A stretch of DNA of 64,000 bases, taken from the NCBI RefSeq assembly GCF_000498535.1, contig NZ_AVGG01000005.1, forward strand, positions 124,001 to 188,000, in the 5' to 3' direction. Positions 25,857-34,883 of the stretch are shown here, piece by piece; position 1 is the stretch's first letter; each line of letters starts with the position of its first letter. The DNA comes from Flavobacterium limnosediminis JC2902 (GTDB taxonomy: Bacteria; Bacteroidota; Bacteroidia; Flavobacteriales; Flavobacteriaceae). The position numbers and the translations under genes are program-made. The notes beneath the pieces were generated by a model. It did no database searches. It was not told where the DNA came from and was given only the letters and a program-made list of their open reading frames with translations.

Positions 25857-26963
25857 CTACTTTACAGCGTTTTCTTTTTTTCTTGCATCGATACGCTCCT
25901 GCGCCATTCTCATAGCCGCCTGGTGTGTAGTAATGTTATTTTCTTTAGCATAGTTGAAGATATCTAACGTAGTGTTGTAGATATTTTCAGTTCTGCGCAT
26001 TGCTTCTTCTTTACCGTAACCTGCGATTTCACCGTAAACGTTGATGATTCCACCGGCGTTGATTAAGAAATCCGGAGCATATAAAATGCCTCTTTCCTGT
26101 AATCTTGCACCGTGAACCTGCTCAACAGCCAACTGGTTATTTGCAGCACCCGCAATAACTTTAGCTCTGATTTTTTCGATAGTATCGTCATTGATCGTAG
26201 CACCTAAAGCACAAGGAGCATAGATATCCACATCAGCACTGTACAAATCGCCACTGTTGAAAACTTTCGCACCGTATTTGGCACCAACTTCCTGTAAACG
26301 AGCTTCGTTAATATCGGCAATCTGAACTAGCGCACCTTCTTTAGTGATTAATTCCACTAAAGTTTCACCAACGTGACCAATACCCTGAACCAAGATTTTT
26401 TTACCTTCTAAATTATCAGATCCAAACTGATATTTCGCAGCAGCTTTCATTCCCATATAAACACCATAAGCCGTTACCGGAGAAGGGTTACCTGAACCAC
26501 CTCTTGACTCGGAAATTCCAGTCACATAAGGGGTATAATCTCTGATCAAGTCCATATCCGCTGTAGTAGAACCAACGTCTTCAGCAGTAATATATTTTCC
26601 GCTTAATGAATTTACAAACTGACCGAATTTAATAATAAGTTCCGGAGTCTTATCCACTTTGGAATCACCGATAATAACCGCTTTTCCTCCACCCAGGTTT
26701 AAACCTGAAATCGCCGACTTGAAAGTCATTCCGCGAGACAAACGCAAAACATCATTTAATGCTTCCCATTCATTCGTATATTTCCACATCCTTGTCCCTC
26801 CCAAAGCAGGTCCTAAAACTGTGTTATGAACACCAATAATTGCTTTTAAACCAGTATCTTTGTCGTGACAAAATACGATTTGCTCATGATTATCAAATGA
26901 AACCTGACCAAAAACAGGGTCGATTTTATGAAGCTCACCAGCGTTTGTAACTTCTGTTATCAT
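25857..26963 (-). CDS. Leucine (Glu/Leu/Phe/Val family) dehydrogenase
   Basis: 368 residues. The N-terminal substrate domain has GPALGGTRMWKY and the catalytic-lysine region NLGGGKAVIIGDSK; the Rossmann domain has VQGIGHVGETLVELI. It reversibly deaminates branched-chain amino acids with NAD and could feed branched 2-oxo acids into iso-fatty acid synthesis, common in flavobacteria. I use the ATG at 26963 (MITEVTNAGELHK); the frame extends upstream to 27011 but gives a non-family N terminus. Confidence 0.93.
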   Translation of the reverse strand: MITEVTNAGELHKIDPVFGQVSFDNHEQIVFCHDKDTGLKAIIGVHNTVLGPALGGTRMWKYTNEWEALNDVLRLSRGMTFKSAISGLNLGGGKAVIIGDSKVDKTPELIIKFGQFVNSLSGKYITAEDVGSTTADMDLIRDYTPYVTGISESRGGSGNPSPVTAYGVYMGMKAAAKYQFGSDNLEGKKILVQGIGHVGETLVELITKEGALVQIADINEARLQEVGAKYGAKVFNSGDLYSADVDIYAPCALGATINDDTIEKIRAKVIAGAANNQLAVEQVHGARLQERGILYAPDFLINAGGIINVYGEIAGYGKEEAMRRTENIYNTTLDIFNYAKENNITTHQAAMRMAQERIDARKKENAVK

Positions 26964-27162
26964 GTTGTAAATGTTTTTATAAGTTGAATTATATTCAAAA
27001 ACAGGATGCAAAATTACACCTTTATTCAGAATATTTCAATATGAAAAGTCTATTTTAATTTTTAATTAATATTTATTTTCAGAACAGATTAATCGTTTTT
27101 AAAAACACATCTCAATCTTTTTAACATTTTAAATGAGATTTCCTTAAGAAACTTAAAATACA

Positions 27163-28911
27163 ATGAAAGAACTTCAATATTTAAACAAATATTTTATAAA
27201 ATACAAATACCGTTTTCTTCTCGGAGTTATTATTACCATAGTAGCACAATTCTTTACTTTATACACCCCGAAATTAGTTGGAGACTCCATTAAAGTTTTG
27301 GAGCACAGTAAATTATCACCAGAGGCTATTCAAGCCGTGCTGCTTAAAAATATCATACTGATATTAGTCACCACCTTAATTGCCGGTTTCCTCACCTTCC
27401 TTATGCGCCAGACATTAATTGTGATGTCTAGGCATATTGAATTTGATCTGAAAAATGAAGTTTTCCAGCAATACGAAAGACTTACACAACATTTTTACAA
27501 ACAAAACCGTACGGGAGATTTAATGAACCGCATCAGTGAGGATGTTGGTAAAGTGCGTCAGTATGTAGGTCCGGCCGTAATGTATTCGATAAATACGATT
27601 ATCCGTTTTGCTGTGGTAACCGTTCAAATGTATGTGGTTTCCCCGGAATTAACCCTGTATTCGTTGTTACCATTACCTATTTTAGGCTACAGTATTTTCA
27701 AAATCAGTTCCGAAATTAACAAACGAAGCACTGCCTATCAACAGAATTTATCAAAACTCTCCACTTTCACGCAGGAAATGTTTTCCGGAATAAGGGTGAT
27801 AAAAGCGTATGCCATCGAAAACGACAAGCAAAAAGATTTTGTTACATTATCAGACGAAAGCAAAACTAAAAACCTGGACTTGGCAAGAGTACAATCACTT
27901 TTTGGTCCGCTGATGATCCTTCTGATCGGAATCAGTAATCTTGTTGTAATTTATGTGGGGGGAATGATGTACATCAACGGTTCTATTCCGGATATCGGTG
28001 TAATCGCTCAGTTCATTTTATACATCAACATGTTGACTTGGCCTGTAGCTTCCCTGGGCTGGGTTTCTTCGATGGTACAAGAAGCCGAAGCCTCTCAAAA
28101 ACGAATTAATGAATTCCTGAAAGTGGTTCCGGAGATTCAGAATACAGTTGATGCAAAATCCGACATCAACGGAAAAATAGCTTTTGAGAACGTTTCATTC
28201 ACTTATGATGACACCAATATTGAAGCGCTTAAAAACGTATCATTTACCATCAACAAAGGAGAAACCCTGGCTATTTTAGGCAAAACGGGCTCAGGAAAAT
28301 CGACCGTTCTCTCACTTATAAGTCGGTTGTACGATGTAAAAGAGGGTGAAGTAAAAATTGACGAAACCGATATCAGAAACCTCAACCTGTATGATGTGCG
28401 TGACCATATCGGCTTTGTTCCGCAGGATGCTTTTTTGTTTTCGGATTCGATAAAAAACAACATCAAATTCGGAAAAGAAGATGCCACCGACGAAGAAGTT
28501 ATCGCAGCAGCCAAAAAAGCGGTTGTTCATAAAAATATCGTAAAATTCAAAAACCAGTACGACACCGTTTTGGGAGAACGCGGAATAACCCTTTCAGGCG
28601 GACAAAAACAGCGCGTTTCCATTGCACGCGCACTGATTAAAAACGCTCCCATCCTACTCTTAGACGACTGTCTTTCAGCCGTTGACACCGAAACAGAAGA
28701 AGCTATCCTGAACAATCTGATGGAATTCTGCAAAGATAAAACCACCATTATTGTGAGTCACCGTGTTTCATCGGCAAAAAACGCCGATCAGATAATTATT
28801 CTGGAAGACGGAAAAATAATTCAGCAGGGATCACACTATCAGCTTGTAAATCAGGAGGGTTATTACAAAGAATTATTCTATAAGCAACTTTCGGAAAAAG
28901 AAATGCAATAA
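27163..28911 (+). CDS. ABC exporter half-transporter (TMD-NBD)
   Basis: 582 residues: a type I exporter membrane domain with six helices (1-310) and a nucleotide-binding domain with Walker A LGKTGSGKST, Q-loop FVPQDAFLF, signature LSGGQKQRVSIARAL, Walker B ILLLDD, D-loop SAVD and H-loop VSHR. The residue after Walker B is Asp, not the catalytic Glu, as in the weak site of heterodimeric exporters, but no partner half is adjacent. Substrate unknown (drug or lipid). Confidence 0.9.
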   Translation: MKELQYLNKYFIKYKYRFLLGVIITIVAQFFTLYTPKLVGDSIKVLEHSKLSPEAIQAVLLKNIILILVTTLIAGFLTFLMRQTLIVMSRHIEFDLKNEVFQQYERLTQHFYKQNRTGDLMNRISEDVGKVRQYVGPAVMYSINTIIRFAVVTVQMYVVSPELTLYSLLPLPILGYSIFKISSEINKRSTAYQQNLSKLSTFTQEMFSGIRVIKAYAIENDKQKDFVTLSDESKTKNLDLARVQSLFGPLMILLIGISNLVVIYVGGMMYINGSIPDIGVIAQFILYINMLTWPVASLGWVSSMVQEAEASQKRINEFLKVVPEIQNTVDAKSDINGKIAFENVSFTYDDTNIEALKNVSFTINKGETLAILGKTGSGKSTVLSLISRLYDVKEGEVKIDETDIRNLNLYDVRDHIGFVPQDAFLFSDSIKNNIKFGKEDATDEEVIAAAKKAVVHKNIVKFKNQYDTVLGERGITLSGGQKQRVSIARALIKNAPILLLDDCLSAVDTETEEAILNNLMEFCKDKTTIIVSHRVSSAKNADQIIILEDGKIIQQGSHYQLVNQEGYYKELFYKQLSEKEMQ

Positions 28912-28984
28912 AATGTTGGATATTTTGGTTTTTTTTTAGATTTTTGGTTTCTACTTAACACAATTAATATTTGACAGAAGGATT

Positions 28985-29365
28985 ATGAGAGAAAATGATT
29001 TGTTAGAAAAAGAAGAAATTTTTTCTAAAGTTTTAAGAGCCGGAAGAAGAACGTATTTCTTTGATGTAAGAGCGACTAAAGCTGACGATTACTACATCAC
29101 TGTTACCGAAAGTAAAAAATTCACAGAAGAAGACGGTTCCTTCCATTTTAAAAAACACAAAATCTATTTATACAAAGAGGATTTTGCCGCTTTTAAAGAG
29201 ATTTTAGACGAAATGACTTCCTATGTGTTAAACCATAAAGGTGAAGAAGTGATTTCAGAAAGACACCAAAAAGATTTCAAAAAAGAATATTTCAGCGAAA
29301 GAACCGAAGAAACTGAAACAAAAGTTTCCGGAAATTATACCGATATCGATTTTGACGATATTTAA
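28985..29365 (+). CDS. PUR family DNA/RNA-binding protein (DUF3276)
   Basis: 126 residues. A PUR-alpha-like fold occupies residues 10-80 (FSKVLRAGRRTYFFDVRATK, DYYITVTESKKF, HKIYLYKEDFAAFKEIL) with an acidic C-terminal tail ending TDIDFDDI. Such small proteins are conserved across Bacteroidota and bind purine-rich single strands. Its own terminator follows. Confidence 0.9.
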   Translation: MRENDLLEKEEIFSKVLRAGRRTYFFDVRATKADDYYITVTESKKFTEEDGSFHFKKHKIYLYKEDFAAFKEILDEMTSYVLNHKGEEVISERHQKDFKKEYFSERTEETETKVSGNYTDIDFDDI

Positions 29366-29390
29366 TAGTCCTTCGAAAAACATATAGCCG

Positions 29391-29420
29391 AAAGTCCAAA
29401 GTTGAGAAATTTTGGACTTT
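29391..29420 (+). terminator. Terminator after the PUR-family gene
   Basis: 10-bp perfect stem (29391-29400 with 29411-29420) followed by TTGCTTTT. Confidence 0.85.
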
Positions 29421-29500
29421 TTGCTTTTACAAACCGACTGCTACCCTCCCGTTATATGGCAGAAAAAACGTAAATTTGAGTAGAACGTTAGCCGATAACA

Positions 29501-32014
29501 ATGTCTGATAAAATAAATATTCCCGAACACCTCACCGGTTTAAACGACAATGAAGTCGCTGCATCACGAAAACAGTTTGGCAGCAACGAACAACTTAACA
29601 AGCCACAATACCATTGGTGGCGGGCATTGTTCGAATTACTGAAAGAACCCATGCTGATTTTACTGGTAGCGATTTCGGTAATTTATTTTATTCTCGGACA
29701 AAACAGTGAAGCCTGGTTTATGCTGAGTGCCGTTATCGCCGTTTCCGGAATCTCCTTTTATCAGGACAACCGCAGCCGAAAAGCACTGGAAGCATTGGAA
29801 GCCCTAAACGAACCGCTTACAACCGTACTCCGAAAAGGCAAAAAAATAAGCATCCCCACAAAAGAAATTGTAATCAACGATTTGGTCATCGCCGAAGAAG
29901 GCAACTTAATCAATGCCGACGGTGAAATTGTTCACAGCAACGATTTTTCCGTAAATGAATCTTCTCTTACCGGTGAAGCTTACTCTGTTTTCAAATCGGA
30001 AAAAACAGAAGATAAAAAAGTATTCAGCGGCACTTTGGTCGCTTCCGGTTTGGCTGTTTTCCGCGTTACCGAAATTGGCAGCGGCACGGTTCTGGGAAAA
30101 CTAGGTTCTTCCCTCATCAATATTAAAGAAGAAGCCACTCCCCTTCAGCAACAGATTGAGCGTTTTGTAAAAAAAATGGCCTATGCGGGAATTGCCGTTT
30201 TCGTATTGGTATGGGCCGTTTATTTTTGGAAAACCAACGATATTCTTCACAGTTTGCTTAAAGGACTGACACTTGCCATGTCCATACTTCCCGAAGAAAT
30301 TCCGGTGGCCTTTACCACTTTTATGGCCTTAGGTTCCTGGCGGCTGATGCAGGAAGGCATCATCGTAAAAAAGACCCGAACCGTGGAAACCTTGGGAAGT
30401 GCCACCGTTATCTGTACCGACAAAACCGGAACACTGACCGAAAACAAAATGAGCCTGCAGGCCGTTTATGCTTTTGCCAACAATCAGCTTTCAAAAGAAG
30501 GAAACTGGAACGATCCGGAAATCCGAAAGGTTATTACAACGGCGATGTGGGCCAGCGAACCCGTTCCGTTTGATCCGATGGAAAAAACACTGCATCAGGA
30601 ATATGAAAAAATAACACCCGTTGACGAAAGAACATCCTTCAAGATGTTTCACGAATATCCGCTTGACGGTAAACCACCCATGATGACCCATTTGTTTCAG
30701 AACAAAGAAGGAAAACGCATCATTGCCGCAAAAGGTGCCACCGAAGCGCTTCTTACAATATCCAACCTCAACGAAACACAACGCAACCAAATTCTTCACG
30801 TTTCCGATTCATTGGCTTCTAATGGTTTCAGAATACTGGGTGTGGGTTACTCCGATTTTGAAGGAAATGATTTTCCGGAAACCCAACAAGAGTTACCGTT
30901 TCATTTTGTGGGACTGATTGCTTTTTTTGATCCGCCGAAAGCGAACATCCATAAGGTTATCCAACAATTTTATGATGCGGGCATTAAGGTGAAAGTCGTT
31001 ACCGGTGACAATAACATCACCACAAAAGCCATCGCGGAAAAAGCCGGAATTGCGGAAGCTGAAAAATTCGTAAACGGAGCCGATTTAATGCAATTGAACA
31101 ATTCGGAACTGATTCATGTCATCAACAAGACAACCCTGCTCACCCGAATGTTTCCTGAAGCCAAATTATCAATAGTCAACGCATTGAAAAACGACAACCA
31201 GATTGTGGCAATGGTTGGTGACGGTGTTAATGATGGCCCGGCACTGAAAGCTTCACACATCGGAGTTGCCATGGGACAAAAAGGAACCGAAATCGCAAAA
31301 AGTGCCGCCGATCTTATTCTTATCGACGATGATTTATCAAAAATGATTGTGGCCGTGGCAACAGGAAGACGTATTTATACCAACATAAAAAAAGCGGTGC
31401 AATATATTGTTTCCATTCATATTCCTATCATCCTTACCGTGTCGCTTCCTTTGTTTTTAGGCTGGCAGTATCCCGATATTTTCACCCCGGTTCACGTTAT
31501 TTTCCTTGAATTGGTAATGGGTCCGATGTGCTCCATTGTATACGAAAACGAACCGATAGAAAAAAACAGTATGCAATTGCCTCCCCGCGCGTTACGCAGT
31601 ACCTTTTTATCTTTCAGGGAAATGAGTACGAGCATCCTTCAGGGATTGGCGATTACCATCGGAATTCTTTTTATGTATCAATTCAGCGCTCAAACTTACG
31701 CAAGCGAACAACTGACGCGAACCATGGTTTTTACGACTTTGGTATTTGCCAATATTATATTATCACTTGCGAATCGTTCCTTTCTCTACTCGATTTTCAC
31801 CACATTGGAATATAAAAACAACATAATGTTAGCTTTGAATAGTGCCACACTCAGCTTATTGGCGCTGATTTTATACCTGCCCGTTACGGCTGATTTTTTT
31901 AAAGTGGAACCGCTTTCCGTTTCGCAATTAGGAATTTGTCTTTTGGTCAGTTCGGTCTCTGTTTTGTGGATTGAAATTTTGAAATGGAAACGGAGAAAAA
32001 GACTTCTGAAGTAA
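29501..32014 (+). CDS. P-type cation-translocating ATPase (P2-like)
   Basis: 837 residues with P-type landmarks in order: N-terminal cation-ATPase segment (LTGLNDNEVAASRKQFGSN), actuator loop LTGEAYSV, membrane motif PEEIPVAF, phosphorylation site DKTGTLTEN, nucleotide-site KGATEAL and hinge GDGVNDGPALK; a C-terminal block of membrane helices completes it. It differs from Ca2+ pumps by TGEA for TGES and PEEIP for PEGLP. The transported ion cannot be named. A TAAATTTG box lies at 29471-29478. Confidence 0.9.
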   Translation: MSDKINIPEHLTGLNDNEVAASRKQFGSNEQLNKPQYHWWRALFELLKEPMLILLVAISVIYFILGQNSEAWFMLSAVIAVSGISFYQDNRSRKALEALEALNEPLTTVLRKGKKISIPTKEIVINDLVIAEEGNLINADGEIVHSNDFSVNESSLTGEAYSVFKSEKTEDKKVFSGTLVASGLAVFRVTEIGSGTVLGKLGSSLINIKEEATPLQQQIERFVKKMAYAGIAVFVLVWAVYFWKTNDILHSLLKGLTLAMSILPEEIPVAFTTFMALGSWRLMQEGIIVKKTRTVETLGSATVICTDKTGTLTENKMSLQAVYAFANNQLSKEGNWNDPEIRKVITTAMWASEPVPFDPMEKTLHQEYEKITPVDERTSFKMFHEYPLDGKPPMMTHLFQNKEGKRIIAAKGATEALLTISNLNETQRNQILHVSDSLASNGFRILGVGYSDFEGNDFPETQQELPFHFVGLIAFFDPPKANIHKVIQQFYDAGIKVKVVTGDNNITTKAIAEKAGIAEAEKFVNGADLMQLNNSELIHVINKTTLLTRMFPEAKLSIVNALKNDNQIVAMVGDGVNDGPALKASHIGVAMGQKGTEIAKSAADLILIDDDLSKMIVAVATGRRIYTNIKKAVQYIVSIHIPIILTVSLPLFLGWQYPDIFTPVHVIFLELVMGPMCSIVYENEPIEKNSMQLPPRALRSTFLSFREMSTSILQGLAITIGILFMYQFSAQTYASEQLTRTMVFTTLVFANIILSLANRSFLYSIFTTLEYKNNIMLALNSATLSLLALILYLPVTADFFKVEPLSVSQLGICLLVSSVSVLWIEILKWKRRKRLLK

Positions 32015-32109
32015 AAAACTATTTTGACAATACTAAAACAACAGGATTCAGTGTTTTAAATAGTTACGAACCGGTTTCGATTATGCTGCAAACGAAAAAC
32101 AATTAAAAA

Positions 32110-33114
32110 ATGAACATTTTAAAAAACATCACATTCATTACATTAGGATTTATTACTCTGGCAAGTTGTAAACATAATCTGAAAACAAATGAAAAAGCAC
32201 ACGAAACCATAGAAAAAACAGCACAATCCGATGATTCGCCGGTATTAATGGGAGACTATGTTTCTGAAGGTTACACAAAACGAAATGAGGGTTATGATTG
32301 GGTTGCCGTTTCTGTAGAACAAAAATCGGACAGTACAATCCATATTTCCGTTCGTTCCCGCGCCGATAAGAAAAAACCAACCTGTACTTTCGATACTGAC
32401 GCGATCAGAATAAACGACAGCCTATTCAAAAGCACTATCGATGGTAAAAGCATTTTGTTTGCTTTTAAGAACAACACAATCAATATCGCTACTGAGAATA
32501 ATGATGACAATACCATCCTGAATTATTACTGTTCCGGCGGAGGAAGTTTGGCAAACACCTACAAAAAAACAAACGACCCTTTGGATGAAAAACAAATTGA
32601 TCCGAGAGTATTCTATAAAACATTGACTTTTCAAAATATCGGATTTGATATCAGTTCAACCGGAAGAGGTTCCCTGCAACAGCTTACCATTCAACCTTAC
32701 GGGTTAAAAACAGACAACAAAAAAATTAGGATGGTAGTTGACGGAACCGTTACAAACGCAGAAATTTCAGATTTGGATTCAGACGGATTTCCGGAGATTT
32801 TAATTTACACTACGTCCGCCGGAAGTGGCAGCTATGGAAATGTTATAGGATATTCGGTAAATAACGGAAAGTCTCTCAGTCAAATTTATTTCCCTACTAT
32901 TTCTGATAATCCCAAAGCCAACAAAGGGTATATGGGACACGATGAATTTTCTATTGCAGAAAAAAAACTCATTCAACGTTTTAAAACCTATAATGAAGAA
33001 GATCCCAACAGCAATCCCACGGGAAACATACGCACTATACACTACAAACTGGAAAAGGGAGAAGCATCAAAAAAATTTGTTGCAGATAAAATAATTGAGT
33101 CCTCTGCAAAATAA
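32110..33114 (+). CDS. Lipoprotein with C-terminal PliI-like (lysozyme inhibitor) domain
   Basis: 334 residues with a lipobox (TLASC). The N-terminal part contains an MliC-like or unclassified beta domain (ISVRSRADKKKPTCTF). The C-terminal 150 residues match the PliI pattern: ISDLDSDGFPEILIYTTSAG, VIGYSVNNGKSLSQIYFP, NKGYMGHDEFSIAEKKLIQR and FKTYNEEDPN. PliI proteins inhibit I-type lysozymes in the periplasm. Inhibitory function here is inferred. Confidence 0.7.
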   Translation: MNILKNITFITLGFITLASCKHNLKTNEKAHETIEKTAQSDDSPVLMGDYVSEGYTKRNEGYDWVAVSVEQKSDSTIHISVRSRADKKKPTCTFDTDAIRINDSLFKSTIDGKSILFAFKNNTINIATENNDDNTILNYYCSGGGSLANTYKKTNDPLDEKQIDPRVFYKTLTFQNIGFDISSTGRGSLQQLTIQPYGLKTDNKKIRMVVDGTVTNAEISDLDSDGFPEILIYTTSAGSGSYGNVIGYSVNNGKSLSQIYFPTISDNPKANKGYMGHDEFSIAEKKLIQRFKTYNEEDPNSNPTGNIRTIHYKLEKGEASKKFVADKIIESSAK

Positions 33115-33164
33115 AACTCATTCGATATCACTTTACTAAATCCCCATTGTTATCGTTACTGGAT

Positions 33165-33497
33165 TTACCCAATCCGTAAACCATTTTCAACTTTAACATC
33201 CGGAGCCAGTAACACAATATCATTATCCGCCCCGACAGATCCCAATACCAAGCATTCGCTCATGAATTTCCCGATCTGTTTTTTCGGAAAGTTGACCACC
33301 GCTACTATTTGTCGGTTTACCAATTCGTCTTTAGTATAGCGTTTGGTGATTTGTGCCGATGATTTCCGGACACCTATTTCGGCTCCAAAATCTATGGTGA
33401 GTTGGTAAGCTGATTTTCGGGCTTCGGGGAAATCGTTGACTTCGATGATTGTACCAACGCGCATTTCCACTTTTTCAAATTCTTCCCAGGTAAGCAT
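33165..33497 (-). CDS. csaA: CsaA-type tRNA-binding protein
   Basis: 110 residues forming a single tRNA-binding OB domain: FEKVEMRVGTIIEVNDFPEA, DFGAEIGVRKSSAQIT, RQIVAVVNFPKKQIGKFMSE and DNDIVLLAPDVKVENG. CsaA is a small dimeric tRNA-binding/chaperone-like protein. It shares its first base with the last base of the upstream Mpo1-like gene, so the pair is coupled. Confidence 0.93.
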   Translation of the reverse strand: MLTWEEFEKVEMRVGTIIEVNDFPEARKSAYQLTIDFGAEIGVRKSSAQITKRYTKDELVNRQIVAVVNFPKKQIGKFMSECLVLGSVGADNDIVLLAPDVKVENGLRIG

Positions 33498-33970
33498 TAT
33501 CCTTTATTTTTAGATGAAAACAGATTTTCCATTACCCATGCCGGACCAATCAGTAAAAACTGAATATCCTTTAAAAACGACGGTTTTTTTCCTTCCAGCT
33601 GATGACCGTAAAATTGTCCTGTCCACGCCAAAATAAAAATGATCAGGGAAACTTTCCACAACAGATACTGAAAACCGATAACATAATTTACAATGATGCA
33701 AATCGCGGAGAAAACCGAAATCTTAATGGCCATCCATAACGACAATCGGGAATAAAAGAACAGTACAAAAAACAATACCACAACCGCCCAATTGTCGATC
33801 ATTGGTTCATGAAAAGGCGAAATCCGTTGCAAAATTCCACTCGGAATACACATCAGCAATCCGATAATGGAAAAATAAATCGCCGGAACACAAACGAAAT
33901 GTATTTTTTTATTTACGGGATTCTGATGACTGACCTCATATTCATCAAACCATTGCTGCAACGTTTTCAT
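33497..33970 (-). CDS. DUF962/Mpo1-like membrane protein
   Basis: 157 residues, with about four membrane helices and the family motifs FDEYEVSHQNPVNKKIHFV (His near the start of helix 1) and GQFYGHQLEGKKPSF. The yeast relative Mpo1 is an iron-dependent dioxygenase in 2-hydroxy fatty acid alpha-oxidation, using conserved His present here. I use ATG 33970 (MKTLQQWFDEYE); the upstream extension to 34066 overlaps the divergent gene and lacks family sequence. Confidence 0.85.
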   Translation of the reverse strand: MKTLQQWFDEYEVSHQNPVNKKIHFVCVPAIYFSIIGLLMCIPSGILQRISPFHEPMIDNWAVVVLFFVLFFYSRLSLWMAIKISVFSAICIIVNYVIGFQYLLWKVSLIIFILAWTGQFYGHQLEGKKPSFLKDIQFLLIGPAWVMENLFSSKNKG

Positions 33971-34053
33971 TATCTGTGAATTTACCGCACTAATGTAAAA
34001 AATAATTTCGAAAAATTTATTTTTGTCGTAATTTGGTACAAACAAAACACACC

Positions 34054-34608
34054 ATGGCACGCACACCTTCCAACATGCTACCGCTGGGCACTATTGCACC
34101 CGAGTTTTATCTGAAAGACACCTATTCGAGTCATTCGTTTTCTTTCGCGGATTTAAAAGGTAAAAAAGGCACCCTTGTCATGTTTATTTGCAACCACTGT
34201 CCGTTTGTACACCATGTAATTGATGAAGTAGTGATGCTAGCCAACGATTATCACGTACAAGGCCTTGGCATTATTGCGATTTCAAGTAACGACATCGTTA
34301 ATTATCCAGAGGATTCTCCGGAACTGATGCAGGATTTCGCAATGAAACACCGATTCGAGTTTCCTTATCTCTTTGATGCCACACAGGAAGTCGCCAAAGC
34401 ATACGATGCGGCCTGCACTCCCGATTTTTATTTGTTCGACAATCAGGATAAATTAGTCTATCGCGGACAATTGGATGACAGTCGCCCCGGAAACGGTATT
34501 CCTTTAAGCGGAAATGATTTGCGTGGTGCGATTGACGGCGTTATTTACAACCGAAGCATCAATCCGAACCAGAAACCAAGTTTGGGTTGTAACATAAAAT
34601 GGCGTTAA
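34054..34608 (+). CDS. Thioredoxin-fold/AhpC-TSA-like protein
   Basis: 184 residues with a redox fold: TLVMFICNHCPFVHHVIDE (CxxC in CNHC), IIAISSNDIVNYPEDSP and DFYLFDNQDKLVYRGQLDD. This matches the peroxiredoxin-like/thioredoxin family common in Bacteroidota. Start ATG 34054 (MARTPSNMLPLG) is chosen; a TTG at 34033 overlaps a TAATTTGG box. Divergent from the Mpo1-like gene. Confidence 0.88.
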   Translation: MARTPSNMLPLGTIAPEFYLKDTYSSHSFSFADLKGKKGTLVMFICNHCPFVHHVIDEVVMLANDYHVQGLGIIAISSNDIVNYPEDSPELMQDFAMKHRFEFPYLFDATQEVAKAYDAACTPDFYLFDNQDKLVYRGQLDDSRPGNGIPLSGNDLRGAIDGVIYNRSINPNQKPSLGCNIKWR

Positions 34609-34673
34609 AATTACAGGCAAATCATTTACTTTTATTAAATTAGCATTGTAAATAAAAACCACAAACTTTGCAA

Positions 34674-34812
34674 GTTACACTCACATCTTTAGTTCTTATG
34701 GAACACTCTTACATCAAGAGTGGTGTAACGCTGTTGTTTTCACACAGCAAGGCCTTCATCAATTAGGCCTCCGTCTGCTTTCTGATTTCTCTTTAGACGG
34801 AGGGTTTTCTTT
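34674..34812 (+). ncRNA. Candidate structured RNA or leader ending in a terminator
   Basis: In the 275-nt gap before the glutamate synthase-like gene, a 7-bp closing helix (34674-34680 with 34723-34729) encloses two hairpins, GTTC/GAAC (34692-34704) and CACTCTT/AAGAGTG (34704-34710 with 34716-34722). Downstream lie a GCTGT/ACAGC hairpin (about 34730-34748), an AGGCCT pair, then a 9-bp terminator (34768-34776 with 34795-34803) and a T tract. The order suits an independent small RNA or a transcription-terminating riboswitch. The family was not identified. Confidence 0.5.
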
Positions 34813-34883
34813 TTAACACGCACTATTTTTTTTGCAAAAGAGTAATCTTCTGCGATATTTCTTTTTACATCATATTTTTTATC

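Noticed and set aside
34704..34730. SAM-I (S-box) riboswitch
   Set aside because: The opening hairpin resembles one, but the conserved GGAGGGA-type core and GCAACC segment are missing.
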